From positions 1-38,059 of the forward strand of contig CAAGKZ010000105.1 in assembly GCA_900770665.1 (NCBI GenBank): a stretch of DNA of 38,059 bases. The letters are read 5' to 3'. Both the position numbers and the translations under genes were made by a program. Origin of the DNA: Bacteroidaceae bacterium. Lineage in GTDB: Bacteria > Bacteroidota > Bacteroidia > Bacteroidales > Bacteroidaceae. Every line of letters starts with the position of its first letter. Within the stretch, counting starts at the first letter, position 1. This document shows, in pieces, positions 8,697-16,025 of this stretch. The notes under the pieces are model-generated. The model saw nothing but the letters and a program-made list of their open reading frames with translations. It was not told the origin of the DNA and searched no databases.

Positions 8697-9443
8697 ATGG
8701 AATACCATTTTGGCATAAGATACGAGTTTGACATTCCTACAATACACAAACGTATTGATGAGCAGGTAAACAGCGGTTTGCCGGCTTATATTTGTGCGCC
8801 CGACGGCAATGTGATAAATTGGGTGCACCGTGACGACGGGTACAGAAAGGTTGTCAATGGGAGTATGTTCTCTATCTGTGACAGCAGTTGGGCGCCTATA
8901 TTCATTAAATGGGTACATGGTAAAAGATACAGGCAGTATTGCGGCAGTGACATTTTCTTTGACATCATTGGAAAAAGGAAATACAGGATGCTGTTCATGG
9001 GAACAAACCAAAGGATTCTGGATGCGTTGCAAGCAAACCTTGCGAATGACTATCCCGAGGTTAACAAAATGACATTCATGGAGCTCCCGTACTGTAAAGT
9101 CGATGAATTCAACTACAAGGAGATTGCTGAGGCTGTCAACAATGACAATGCCGACATTATATGGGTGGCTCTTGGTGCGCCCAAGCAAGAGATTTTCATG
9201 AGCCGGCTGAAGCCATACCTGAACAGAGGTGTTATAATTGCAGTTGGAGCTGTTTTTGGTTTCTACAGCAAGCTACCCGATGTCCCCTCCCGTAGTCCAC
9301 GCTGGTTGCAGAAATGCCACCTTGAATTTGTTCATAGATTGTTTACTGAACCTAAAAAACAATTCAAAAGGTGTTGGAGTATTGTGGTTACTTTGCCAAA
9401 GATTTTGTATAAGGAATATAAAGCAAAGAAAAACCAAAGGTGA
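8697..9443 (+). CDS. WecG/TagA/CpsF family glycosyltransferase (GT26), divergent second copy
   Basis: The 248-aa protein starts at ATG 8697; the in-frame TTG just before it is not needed. GT26 signatures are ICAPDGNVINW (about 32-42), SICDSSWAPIF with Asp62, and VALGAPKQEIF. The C-terminal VPSRSPRWLQKCHLEFVHRL corresponds to the RAPxWxxxxxLEWxYRL motif. The usual FDxxAG before this motif reads FGFYSKLPD here, so the acceptor-side loop differs from the first copy. The C-terminus is strongly basic. It is the last gene of the polysaccharide operon and is followed by a terminator hairpin. Confidence 0.87.
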   Translation: MEYHFGIRYEFDIPTIHKRIDEQVNSGLPAYICAPDGNVINWVHRDDGYRKVVNGSMFSICDSSWAPIFIKWVHGKRYRQYCGSDIFFDIIGKRKYRMLFMGTNQRILDALQANLANDYPEVNKMTFMELPYCKVDEFNYKEIAEAVNNDNADIIWVALGAPKQEIFMSRLKPYLNRGVIIAVGAVFGFYSKLPDVPSRSPRWLQKCHLEFVHRLFTEPKKQFKRCWSIVVTLPKILYKEYKAKKNQR

Positions 9444-9482
9444 GTATTATTAGTAGAAATGATTCCTTACCAGAATATTTGT

Positions 9483-9525
9483 AAACAGTGTGCCGCGTTA
9501 TTGCAACGGGGCACACTGTTTTCCC
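9483..9525 (+). terminator. Hairpin terminator of the polysaccharide operon
   Basis: A perfect 12-bp stem (9483-9494 with 9510-9521) encloses a 15-nt loop that can pair further (CGTT with AACG). It is followed by TTTCCC and, 20 bp on, a T7 run (GCTTTTTTTG). It lies 40 bp after the last polysaccharide gene and before a convergent minus-strand gene, so it may serve both directions. Related hairpins occur at 14229 and 15462. Confidence 0.75.
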
Positions 9526-9561
9526 TTTCAGGATTCTGCTTTTTTTGATTGTATAACAATG

Positions 9562-9569
9562 CAAAGGTA
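9562..9569 (-). promoter_or_regulatory. Candidate minus-strand -7 element (TACCTTTG) beside the hairpin
   Basis: On the minus strand the octamer matches the Bacteroidetes -7 consensus TAnnTTTG. A transcript from here would run leftward into the hairpin at 9483-9521 and could be a short RNA of roughly 80 nt. It lies just outside the 3' end of the minus-strand ATPase gene, so it would not drive that gene. There is no expression evidence. Confidence 0.3.
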
Positions 9570-9667
9570 TAACAATGTTTCTGCATTAGCAAACATTTAA
9601 GCCATTATTTGCTATATAGCATTTATGGCTCAGCATAATTTTTACGGCAATGACTGACTGTCTATAT

Positions 9668-10882
9668 TTAGTCCAATTCGTCAAGCATCAAGAAGTTTCT
9701 CAAATGCAGATGTGTAATGCCATTATCATCATTGCGAGTCAGCAACGGGGTCATTGAGACTACATATTTTGGATAGTTGTCCTTTATATTATGCAGATTC
9801 CCGAATTCTCGTTCTCTGGTTTCGTTGTCGGCTATGACATATGCAGCCTGAATGTATATTCGTTTGGCACCGGCCTTCTTTGTACAGACAAAATCTATTT
9901 CTCCGGCTTGTAGTTGACCGACATTAACTTTGTACCCCAAGTTAATCAGATGCTGATAAATGATGTTCTCAATTACCTTTTCGATATCACCTTCACGAGT
10001 ACCTCCAGCCTGAGCATTTCTCAGTCCGTGATCTTCAAAGTAAAATTTGTCATTACTTTCAAACAGACGTTTGCCATGAATGTCATATCGGTTCACCTTG
10101 TGTATTATATAAGCATCCTCAAGATATTGAGCATAGTCGATAATCGTATCAGGAGAAACATTTGTTCCTTGGGATTTCATGAATTTGGATATGCTTGTAG
10201 CAGATAGAATTTTACCGACATTGTCTGCAATAAAATTTGTCAACTTTTCCAGAAACGCTACATTACGAATGTTGTTTCTTGAGATTACATCCTTCAAAAG
10301 AACGGTGCTTAATACATCTTTCTGATATTCTATAGCATCATCTTCATCCAATCCAATCTTAACCAGACCAGGAAGACCTCCAAACTGTATATATTTGCTC
10401 AACGCATCGTCAGAGTCTTGCAGATTATGGAACTGCAAAAACTCTTTATAACTCAAGGATTGCACATAGATTTCCTTATACCGTCCACCAATAATCGTGC
10501 TGAGTTCCTTGCTCAACATATTTGCATTACTACCGGTTACAATAACCTCAGAATCAGGTTCTGTGATATAACTTCTGACAGTACGCTCAAACTCCACTAT
10601 CTCTTGAATCTCGTCAATAAGAATGTAGTTCATTTTGCCAGATTGGTAATGAGCATCAATGTAAGCATTTAAATCTTGATAGGTCTTAATGTGATCAAAA
10701 TGCTTCTTTTCCTTGTCAATATATATGACATTATTGCTCTCATCCTTTGATTTAATATCACGGAGCATTCTTAGTACGCAACTTTTACCTACACGTCTCT
10801 GCCCTGTCAAAACAATAATAGTATCCTTACCTAGATATTTCTCTATCTTGTTCAAATAATTCTGCCTAACCAATATTTCCAT
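9668..10882 (-). CDS. AAA-family ATPase with DUF4143 domain
   Basis: The 404-aa protein is read from ATG 10882; the frame extends to a TTG at 10909, but that overlaps the likely -7 promoter element. The N-terminal AAA domain (AAA_14 type) has Walker A GQRRVGKS at 27-34, Walker B ILIDEIQE and sensor VTGSNANM. The C-terminal half is the DUF4143 region with GEIDFV near the end, which resembles a restriction-endonuclease-like fold (GEIDFVCTKK). Such ATPases are abundant, often singly transcribed, accessory genes in Bacteroidetes. Their biological role is unknown. It stands alone on the minus strand, convergent with the polysaccharide operon. Confidence 0.88.
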   Translation of the reverse strand: MEILVRQNYLNKIEKYLGKDTIIVLTGQRRVGKSCVLRMLRDIKSKDESNNVIYIDKEKKHFDHIKTYQDLNAYIDAHYQSGKMNYILIDEIQEIVEFERTVRSYITEPDSEVIVTGSNANMLSKELSTIIGGRYKEIYVQSLSYKEFLQFHNLQDSDDALSKYIQFGGLPGLVKIGLDEDDAIEYQKDVLSTVLLKDVISRNNIRNVAFLEKLTNFIADNVGKILSATSISKFMKSQGTNVSPDTIIDYAQYLEDAYIIHKVNRYDIHGKRLFESNDKFYFEDHGLRNAQAGGTREGDIEKVIENIIYQHLINLGYKVNVGQLQAGEIDFVCTKKAGAKRIYIQAAYVIADNETREREFGNLHNIKDNYPKYVVSMTPLLTRNDDNGITHLHLRNFLMLDELD

Positions 10883-10906
10883 ATCTAATATATTTGATAA
10901 CAATGG

Positions 10907-10914
10907 CAAATATA
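10907..10914 (-). promoter_or_regulatory. Probable -7 promoter element of the ATPase gene
   Basis: On the minus strand TATATTTG matches the Bacteroidetes -7 consensus TAnnTTTG. A TTTG lies 23 bp further upstream, close to the usual -33 spacing. It sits 24 bp before the ATG at 10882 and supports that start over the TTG at 10909, which falls inside the element. Confidence 0.5.
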
Positions 10915-10995
10915 ATACTTTTATCGATTATAAAAGACAAAATGCACAAATATTAAGATTTATCTTTTAGAATATACAAATTTTGAACTAGGTTA

Positions 10996-11025
10996 TAAAA
11001 AAGCGACCACTTTTCGGGTGGTCGC
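10996..11025 (-). terminator. Rho-independent terminator of the tail-fibre-like operon
   Basis: Read on the minus strand, an 8-bp GC-rich stem (GCGACCAC/GTGGTCGC, 11018-11025 with 11003-11010) has a 7-nt loop and is followed at once by six T. This is a textbook intrinsic terminator for the minus-strand genes at 11548-13797 and 11228-11416. Confidence 0.85.
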
Positions 11026-11049
11026 ATGCTGGCGTTTCTTTGTTTTCCA

Positions 11050-11224
11050 CTCCCCTCCGCCGGAAAGCCGGCACCTCCAGCCTCGCCAGCGAGGGGAGAA
11101 GCTTGTTATTAAACAATATCGGTATTCCCCTGTTGTTTTTTGTATTGATAATGCCAACTAAACGCACCCCACAGGGCACAAACTACGGCTGTGCTACCCG
11201 TGACTATATGCTGTTGGCATTATC
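11050..11224 (-). other. Highly structured 3' region after the 62-aa gene (candidate ncRNA or 3' UTR)
   Basis: No convincing ORF lies here, but several stems do. An outer 8-bp stem pairs 11050-11057 with 11091-11098, and within it are GCCGG/CCGGC (11059-11063 with 11068-11072) and the alternative CCTCGC/GCGAGG (11081-11086 with 11089-11094). A second domain has a perfect 12-bp inverted repeat, 11147-11158 with 11213-11224, enclosing 54 nt. The region is bounded by the stop of the 62-aa gene (11228) and the terminator at 10996-11025, so it would form the 3' end of that transcript or a processed RNA. Confidence 0.5.
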
Positions 11225-11227
11225 GAA

Positions 11228-11416
11228 TCAGTTCTGCATCTCCTGCTCTGCCTGGTATGCTTTCCAAGAACTGATTTCATCAGCAGTTGCCACGCGATAG
11301 TGCTCGCTTGTGGCGCTAACGCCTTTCCCTTCGCGGAAAAATACGCGTTCTTCTATTGGAAGATTATCGATGTTTTGGGTGTAATAGACACCCTCCTGTT
11401 TTTCTAATTTGTTCAT
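11228..11416 (-). CDS. Small 62-aa protein, companion of the tail-fibre-like gene
   Basis: An ATG at 11414-11416 opens a 62-codon frame ending at TGA 11228-11230. The product is acidic, soluble and without a signal peptide, with a central EERVFFREGKGVSATSEHYR stretch and a helical end (ADEISSWKAYQAEQE). I do not recognise the family. It lies 131 bp downstream of the 749-aa tail-fibre-like gene on the same strand, before a shared terminator. Tail-fibre genes often have small chaperone or assembly genes behind them, so such a role is possible but unproven. Confidence 0.6.
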   Translation of the reverse strand: MNKLEKQEGVYYTQNIDNLPIEERVFFREGKGVSATSEHYRVATADEISSWKAYQAEQEMQN

Positions 11417-11450
11417 AATTTTATGTTTTTATCTCCTCACCCTTGCGGGA

Positions 11451-11486
11451 GCTCCTCTTGATTACAAGCAAGAGGAGCATTTTTTT
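11451..11486 (+). terminator. Hairpin with T-run on the + strand between the two minus-strand genes
   Basis: GCTCCTCTT (11451-11459) pairs with AAGAGGAGC (11470-11478) across a 10-nt loop, and seven T follow on the + strand. In the minus-strand transcript the same stem lies in the leader of the 62-aa gene, without a T-run, where it may affect processing. A small CTCC/GGAG stem (11433-11451 area) sits beside it. Orientation of function is uncertain. Confidence 0.5.
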
Positions 11487-11547
11487 GGATGTTGTTAATA
11501 TAATTTGTGCTTTCAGTTTTGATCTTTCCCCTTTCAGTTTGATTTCG

Positions 11548-13797
11548 TTAGGCTGACACTAACGAAATCAATGGTTGTGCCTCCAGCGCAGCAATAATCT
11601 CTGCATCATCGGCAAGGCGTGCGTATGCATCGGGGTGCAGGGTGATGCTAATGGCCGATGTTGGCACAGCGTTGTCAATGATATACAACAAGCTCTGGTT
11701 GCTGATTTTTGAACAATCCTTGAATGAAATATTTGTCTTTAGATTGAAAAGCCTAACCTCTTTCAACTGAAAACATCCCTCGAAATTACTGTCCAAGAAA
11801 ACTGTTACATTGACAACATTGAGCGGATATACTACTTGTAGGTTTCTGCAAGAGAAAAACAATGCATTCTGGTTTGAATTGGTAAAGACAGGAATCCTGG
11901 ATGTGGAATTTACATCGTTCAAGTCTTGATTGAAGCCAAATTTCAGAATTTCAAGGTTGTACGAGAATGCCCAAACAAGCCCACCAAACGAATAGTAGTC
12001 CTTGAGATATGTTTGCCCGTCAAGTACAGCCGGAAACAAAGTTCTTGCTTTTGAGAACTGACACCCCCTGTTTTTCCAGCAATTTTCCAGCAGGCTTTTT
12101 TCGCTATATATCACTTGCATCTGCTCCTCGGTGATGTCGCCCAGGCCGTTAAGGTAATAGTGCCCCGGTTTATGGCTTACAGTCTCGCCCCAGGGGGCTA
12201 TCTTGGTTTTGTCGGCTCCGCTGTCGTTATACTCGGCACCGGCGGCGATGAATAGCGGGCGCAAGGGGTTTTCCACTTTCTCACGGACATCGACACTCAA
12301 CTTTTCGGCTGTTACAGCACCGTCCTGTATACGGTCTGTTGTTACGGCATCAAGGTCGCGCCACTCGCCCCACTCTACATTATCACTTCCCTGCCCTGTA
12401 CGTGCATGGTAGCAGAAAGCGCCGTTGGTATCGACAGCATACTTAACCTGGGTGATGTTCCTTACTGTACCGGTGGCTGCTGCAACGGCATAGTTGTTGA
12501 TGACTACCATTACAAAGGTCTCGAAGAGTGTGGTGCCATTAGTATATACTCCGCTGTAGATACCATTGTCGATATACGCATCGAGCGAGGTGGTCTGCCC
12601 TACCTCAATGTTCTGCAGCAGTTTGCCCCAGCCGCCCCAGCCGCCACCGGCAATGAGATGGGCGGTGTCGGCAGCACGGCCTGTGCGCACATAGATGTCG
12701 CCATCGCCACCCACGCGGTTGCTAAGTGTGAGTATCTGGGTGATGCATTTGTCGCTCTCTTTGCTACCTGCCGGGATGGAGCTGTCGAGCACCACAAGAC
12801 GGGCATTGATGCTGTGCCCCGATGCGGCATTGGCTATGGGCAGGCCATCGGCGCTGTTGGTACGCTGGCCAACTATGTTGTAGGTTCCGGCGGCAACAAA
12901 GTGGTTGATGTGGTGAGCGGAGCTCCACACAATGGGGCGGCGATGATAGGCCTTGATGACTTGCGGGAGTTCGTCATCGGTAAATGGGGTCATATTGAGT
13001 TTGCTGAACTCGAACTGGTAATGCATACCCTTTGCATCGAGAGGATATTCTTTCTCGTTGAGATTATCGGCATATGCAATCTCCTGCTCGCCATCAAAAA
13101 TCTTCAAGGCAGAGATTACATAGCCGTCATTTACTACAAGCTGCTCGCCGCCGGAGAGAATCTTATCGGTGTGCACTCTAAGGTCTGTTCCGGGGTAAGG
13201 AGCATCGTCCTGCAGCAGTGCACCGTAATGCAAGGCAAGGCCGCTGTTCTGCACAAAGAGGTCGGTTGCATTGGCTTTTGTTGCCGCCACATTGATTTTG
13301 TCATTGAGTGCAGAGGTGAGGCGCTCCTCACATATTGACTTCCCGGCAACAGATAGTTTTCCATCGGCATCAACCGCCAAGCCGTCGCCAACGATGACTG
13401 CACCAAGGGAGACCGGCGTGGCCTTTGGGATTTCAATGACGGCATCGTCTTCAGTTGCCAGGGTCCAATAGTTCCATGTGGGACAGCCATTGGAGTTGTA
13501 GCGAGTACGGGTGTAGGAGAGGACGTTGCCGGTGCTGCGCTCAACGCGTGTAATGGTCTGTACAATGGTGCGGCCATTCTCGAGCATTCCCTCGTGGGCA
13601 TGGTCTTTGACTACAAGTGTGACGGTGTCGTCGTTGGCAAAACGGAACGGCAGGCTGTGGGTGCCGTCGTCATCGGTGACACGTAGGTTGTAAATTCCGT
13701 TCCATAGCAGTTCGTCCATGTTGGTGAGCAACTGCCAGGGGGCGGTTTCGCTGTCAATTTGTTTGCGATACTCAATTTTCATTTTTGTTGTTTCCAT
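11548..13797 (-). CDS. Phage tail-fibre-like protein with pyocin-knob repeats
   Basis: The 749-aa protein has no signal peptide. Three knob-like repeats, each beginning near a LxxxxNGIY or GTYNIVGQ strand and ending in a W-x-x-W-x-x-L type motif, lie at about 20-113 (NYWTLA), 297-394 (GGWGGWGKLL) and 402-483 (EWGEWRDLD). Between them a collar-like region (VGDGLAVDADGKLSVAG; QDGAVTAEKL) is typical of tail fibres. The C-terminal part (about 580-749) has LRR/BspA-like phrases (GCFQLKEVRLFN) and ends SLVSA. No other phage structural gene is nearby, so it is an orphan receptor-binding-like gene or the remnant of a prophage or tailocin. GC content looks higher than in the flanking intergenic DNA. 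Confidence 0.75.
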   Translation of the reverse strand: METTKMKIEYRKQIDSETAPWQLLTNMDELLWNGIYNLRVTDDDGTHSLPFRFANDDTVTLVVKDHAHEGMLENGRTIVQTITRVERSTGNVLSYTRTRYNSNGCPTWNYWTLATEDDAVIEIPKATPVSLGAVIVGDGLAVDADGKLSVAGKSICEERLTSALNDKINVAATKANATDLFVQNSGLALHYGALLQDDAPYPGTDLRVHTDKILSGGEQLVVNDGYVISALKIFDGEQEIAYADNLNEKEYPLDAKGMHYQFEFSKLNMTPFTDDELPQVIKAYHRRPIVWSSAHHINHFVAAGTYNIVGQRTNSADGLPIANAASGHSINARLVVLDSSIPAGSKESDKCITQILTLSNRVGGDGDIYVRTGRAADTAHLIAGGGWGGWGKLLQNIEVGQTTSLDAYIDNGIYSGVYTNGTTLFETFVMVVINNYAVAAATGTVRNITQVKYAVDTNGAFCYHARTGQGSDNVEWGEWRDLDAVTTDRIQDGAVTAEKLSVDVREKVENPLRPLFIAAGAEYNDSGADKTKIAPWGETVSHKPGHYYLNGLGDITEEQMQVIYSEKSLLENCWKNRGCQFSKARTLFPAVLDGQTYLKDYYSFGGLVWAFSYNLEILKFGFNQDLNDVNSTSRIPVFTNSNQNALFFSCRNLQVVYPLNVVNVTVFLDSNFEGCFQLKEVRLFNLKTNISFKDCSKISNQSLLYIIDNAVPTSAISITLHPDAYARLADDAEIIAALEAQPLISLVSA

Positions 13798-13837
13798 ATT
13801 GTTTATTATTTAAAATGTGCGTTGTTTATTTGGACAG

Positions 13838-14046
13838 AAAGACAGAAGCACAGAAGTACATAAGGTTTTAACATAAGTGCTTTGCTATTTTAGTTTTGTG
13901 GTATTAGATAAATTATTGGAAATTCTTTCCAAGTGCAAGAGTTTGAATTTGTGACAACGGGAAAGCGAGCTCTCACTATGACACGAATTTAAACTATTGA
14001 CTGCCGCTTGTGGTGCAATGCGACAATATTATCTAATACAGGAAAG
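13838..14046. repeat. Long direct repeat, copy A (leader of the tail-fibre-like gene)
   Basis: Segment 13838-13903 matches 15684-15749 over 66 bp with one mismatch. Segment 14016-14046 matches 15750-15780 over 31 bp. In this copy the two blocks are separated by 112 bp that copy B lacks, and the insertion is flanked by TGTGGT direct repeats. A 10-bp inverted repeat (13902-13911 with 14029-14038) bounds the extra segment. The copy lies in the 5' leader of the gene at 11548-13797. Confidence 0.85.
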
Positions 14047-14146
14047 GTCTTCTTTTGTTCTTCTGTCCTTTTGTCCAAAAAATAATAATACTAGCGATGC
14101 TGCTGTTCTTTTAACTTCGTTGACCTGCTTTCGCTCACTTACGTTG

Positions 14147-14187
14147 CAAAAGTAGTATCATCAACAGGCGACAAGGTTGCTGTTTTG
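14147..14187 (-). promoter_or_regulatory. Candidate minus-strand promoter for the tail-fibre-like gene
   Basis: On the minus strand TACTTTTG (14147-14154) matches the -7 consensus. Upstream of it, 14171-14187 is identical over 17 bp to 18118-18134, which stands at exactly the same distance from another -7-like octamer (18094-18101). The conserved spacing argues that both are real promoters of one type. The resulting leader before ATG 13797 would be about 340 nt and would include repeat copy A. Confidence 0.45.
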
Positions 14188-14228
14188 CCATATTTGCATT
14201 TGTGGTAACATCTTATTGAATACAAAAA

Positions 14229-14314
14229 AGCGTACCGCGTTATCGCAACACGGCACGCTCTCTTCCCCTTGCGGGGTTCTGCTTTTTTGAAATTATATAA
14301 CACGCGCGAAGATA
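14229..14314. repeat. Dispersed hairpin element, second copy
   Basis: An imperfect stem AGCGTACCG/CGGCACGCT (14229-14259 area) is followed by CCCCTTGCGGGG, TTCTGCTTTTTT, and CGAAGATA at 14307-14314. The order and wording match the element at 9483-9569 (CCGCGTTAT, TTCTGCTTTTTT, TATAACA). On the minus strand the first stem is followed by six T. It could act as a bidirectional terminator or encode a small structured RNA. Confidence 0.55.
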
Positions 14315-14482
14315 GAGCTAACTAAAGATAAATCAGTTAAAGTTAATATATTTGTGAATGATTCTTTTTAATTGGTTGAAGAACGTAAGGGGTTGCGAAG
14401 GAACGAGTTTGATTACTCACAGAATGGAATAGACTGCGTTTGAGCTTTTGGCTTTATTTAATAGACTTTATGCTTTAAAATA

Positions 14483-14513
14483 TTTGAGAAGACTAAGAAT
14501 TAGGTTATCTTTG
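14483..14513 (+). promoter_or_regulatory. Bacteroidetes-type promoter of the DUF3791/DUF3990 module
   Basis: A -33 TTTG at 14483-14486 and a -7 TATCTTTG at 14506-14513 are separated by 19 bp, matching the sigma-ABfr consensus. Transcription should start near 14520, about 20 nt before ATG 14540. The intergenic stretch 14315-14482 otherwise holds nothing recognisable. Confidence 0.7.
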
Positions 14514-14539
14514 CGACATATTGGTTTGTTTTTAGCATT

Positions 14540-14761
14540 ATGAGATACAATATTCGAGACATAATAGAGTATATAATTGCATTGGTTAACGAGTTTGCCA
14601 AACGATTTGGATTGACTGAAATACAAGCCTATAGATATATTCGTTTGCATAAAGGTGTTGCTTTCTTAGAACAACACTACGGAATCATCCATACGCTTGA
14701 TTTTAGCGAGGCTGTGGATAGTGTAGCACTCTATTGTCGTAGAAATGGAGGTAAATTATGA
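14540..14761 (+). CDS. DUF3791-type small protein, first gene of a putative toxin-antitoxin module
   Basis: The 73-aa, mostly helical protein has the features I associate with DUF3791: an N-terminal helix IIEYIIALVNEFAKRFG, then EIQAYRYIRLHKGVAFLEQHYGIIHT cut by glycine, and a closing helix. DUF3791 genes habitually precede DUF3990 genes. Its stop overlaps the next start (ATGA at 14758-14761), so the two are translationally coupled. By position and size it is the best candidate for the antitoxin partner, but no toxin-antitoxin function has been shown here. Confidence 0.75.
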   Translation: MRYNIRDIIEYIIALVNEFAKRFGLTEIQAYRYIRLHKGVAFLEQHYGIIHTLDFSEAVDSVALYCRRNGGKL

Positions 14762-15225
14762 TTTTGTATCACGGTTCAAATATGATAGTCGACAAGATAG
14801 ACCTTGAAAAGTCTAAGCCGAATAAAGATTTTGGCAAGGGGTTCTATCTATCGGAGGAGGAAACACAGGCAATGGAAATGGCTAACTTTAAATCTTCCTT
14901 GCTGGGTGGTGAAGCAACTATTACAAAATTTGAATTTGATATTACTGTAATGCAAAACACCGACCTTCGAATAAAAATATTTAATGAATACTCAACAGAA
15001 TGGGCAGATTTTGTATTTGCGAATAGAGAAGGCTGTGAATGCGAACATTACGATATTGTATATGGTCCCATTGCTAACGATAAAGTTGGTTTGCAAATTC
15101 GTAAACTCAAGGATGGCTCAATTGATAAAGCAGAATTTCTAAATAGGCTAAAGTATATGAAAGGTATCACATACCAATATTATTTTGGAACAGAAAAGTC
15201 TATACAATACTTAACAAAGATATGA
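14758..15225 (+). CDS. DUF3990 protein, ADP-ribosyltransferase-like
   Basis: The 155-aa protein opens with ILYHGSN (His5), followed by KDFGKGFYLSEE (Tyr30) and TQAMEMAN. These are the spaced motifs by which DUF3990 resembles the ADP-ribosyltransferase fold (H-Y type NAD-binding site). A later acidic or amide residue in the ADFVFANRE or CEHYDIVYGPIAND segment could complete the site. I place it in that superfamily from memory of the family, not from a search. It overlaps both neighbours by 4 bp (ATGA), which indicates one tightly coupled three-gene unit. It is cytoplasmic, with no signal peptide. A toxin or protein-modifying effector role is inferred. Confidence 0.72.
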   Translation: MILYHGSNMIVDKIDLEKSKPNKDFGKGFYLSEEETQAMEMANFKSSLLGGEATITKFEFDITVMQNTDLRIKIFNEYSTEWADFVFANREGCECEHYDIVYGPIANDKVGLQIRKLKDGSIDKAEFLNRLKYMKGITYQYYFGTEKSIQYLTKI

Positions 15226-15446
15226 CAGATACCGATTTTAATTATTTGAAAGAAGCTTTGGCTACTGACCTTGCAGAACTTCTTGCAAAAGATTTCGACA
15301 TGACCATTACCGAAGCCCTTGATGCTTTATATAGCTCAGAGACTTATACAAAATTGAGTAATCCCAATACCGGATTGTACTTCCAAAGCACATTGTATGT
15401 ATATTCATTCTTAAAGAATGAACTACGTACAGCAAAATTTGAATAA
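15222..15446 (+). CDS. Small helical protein, third gene of the DUF3791/DUF3990 module
   Basis: The 74-aa acidic protein has two helices (FNYLKEALATDLAELLAKDF and EALDALYSSETYTKL) and ends LYVYSFLKNEL. I do not assign it a named domain; proteins of this sort commonly follow DUF3990 genes. It starts inside the DUF3990 stop (ATGA 15222-15225). It might be a second antitoxin or an adaptor that binds the target. A hairpin terminator begins 16 bp after its stop. Confidence 0.7.
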   Translation: MTDTDFNYLKEALATDLAELLAKDFDMTITEALDALYSSETYTKLSNPNTGLYFQSTLYVYSFLKNELRTAKFE

Positions 15447-15461
15447 AGCGGATTTATTAAT

Positions 15462-15496
15462 AAAATGAGTGCCACGTTAAACATGGCACTCATTTT
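15462..15496. terminator. Bidirectional hairpin after the DUF3990 module; third copy of the dispersed element
   Basis: A perfect 13-bp stem (15462-15474 with 15484-15496) with a 9-nt loop has A and T tracts at its base, so it can terminate on both strands. CGAAGATAGAGC follows at 15514 onward, and AGCAAGCATTTAAGCCAATATTTGCTA-like text after it is close to that at 9590-9615, so this is another relative of the elements at 9483 and 14229. From 15497 to 16025 no gene is seen, only repeat material. Confidence 0.75.
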
Positions 15497-15683
15497 GTCC
15501 TTTGATTGGCACGCGAAGATAGAGCCTGCCTTCTGTATCAGCAAGCATTTAAGCCAATATTTGCTACACGGTATTTCTTAAGCACGCGTAAGCTGTGTTA
15601 AAATTAAGATAGAAAGACAGAAGTACAAAAGTTAAAAGATATGTGGCTTCACAACCATACCACAATTAGCTGATAGGTTTTAA

Positions 15684-15780
15684 AAAGACAGAAGCACAGA
15701 AGTACATAAGGTTTTAACATAAGCGCTTTGCTATTTTAGTTTTGTGGTACAATGCGACAATATTATCTAATACAGGAAAG
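15684..15780. repeat. Long direct repeat, copy B
   Basis: Bases 15684-15749 repeat 13838-13903 with a single mismatch, and 15750-15780 repeat 14016-14046 exactly. The 112 bp between these blocks in copy A are missing here, leaving one TGTGGT. Homology resumes with TTCTTTTAACTTCGTTGA and CCTGCTTTCGCTC at about 15789-15820 (compare 14107-14135). No tail-fibre gene adjoins this copy, so it may be the leader of a lost paralogue or a mobile intergenic repeat. Confidence 0.85.
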
Positions 15781-16025
15781 ATTTTTTGTTCTTTTAACTT
15801 CGTTGAACCTGCTTTCGCTCGCTTTGTGTGTAAGTAAACTTCCACACACTCGCTTACTCGCAGCTTTGTTCTTTTGTCTAAAAAATAAATTAAATCGCGG
15901 TGCTGCAACTTCCACACAGTAACAGCTTATCAATATCACGGCCGAAACTGTGAATAAAAGTTAAAAACAGCGCTATTTTTGAAAAAAGTCATAAAAAAGA
16001 GAACAAAATAGGGTGGTTAGGTGTT

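Noticed and set aside
12406..13338. 310-codon + strand open frame opposite the tail-fibre-like gene
   Set aside because: It is wholly antisense to a convincing 749-aa protein, has no promoter and no recognisable domain; it results from the codon use of the opposite strand.
13838..15900. CRISPR array suggested by repeated text
   Set aside because: There are only two copies far apart, with genes between them, no regular spacers and no cas genes.
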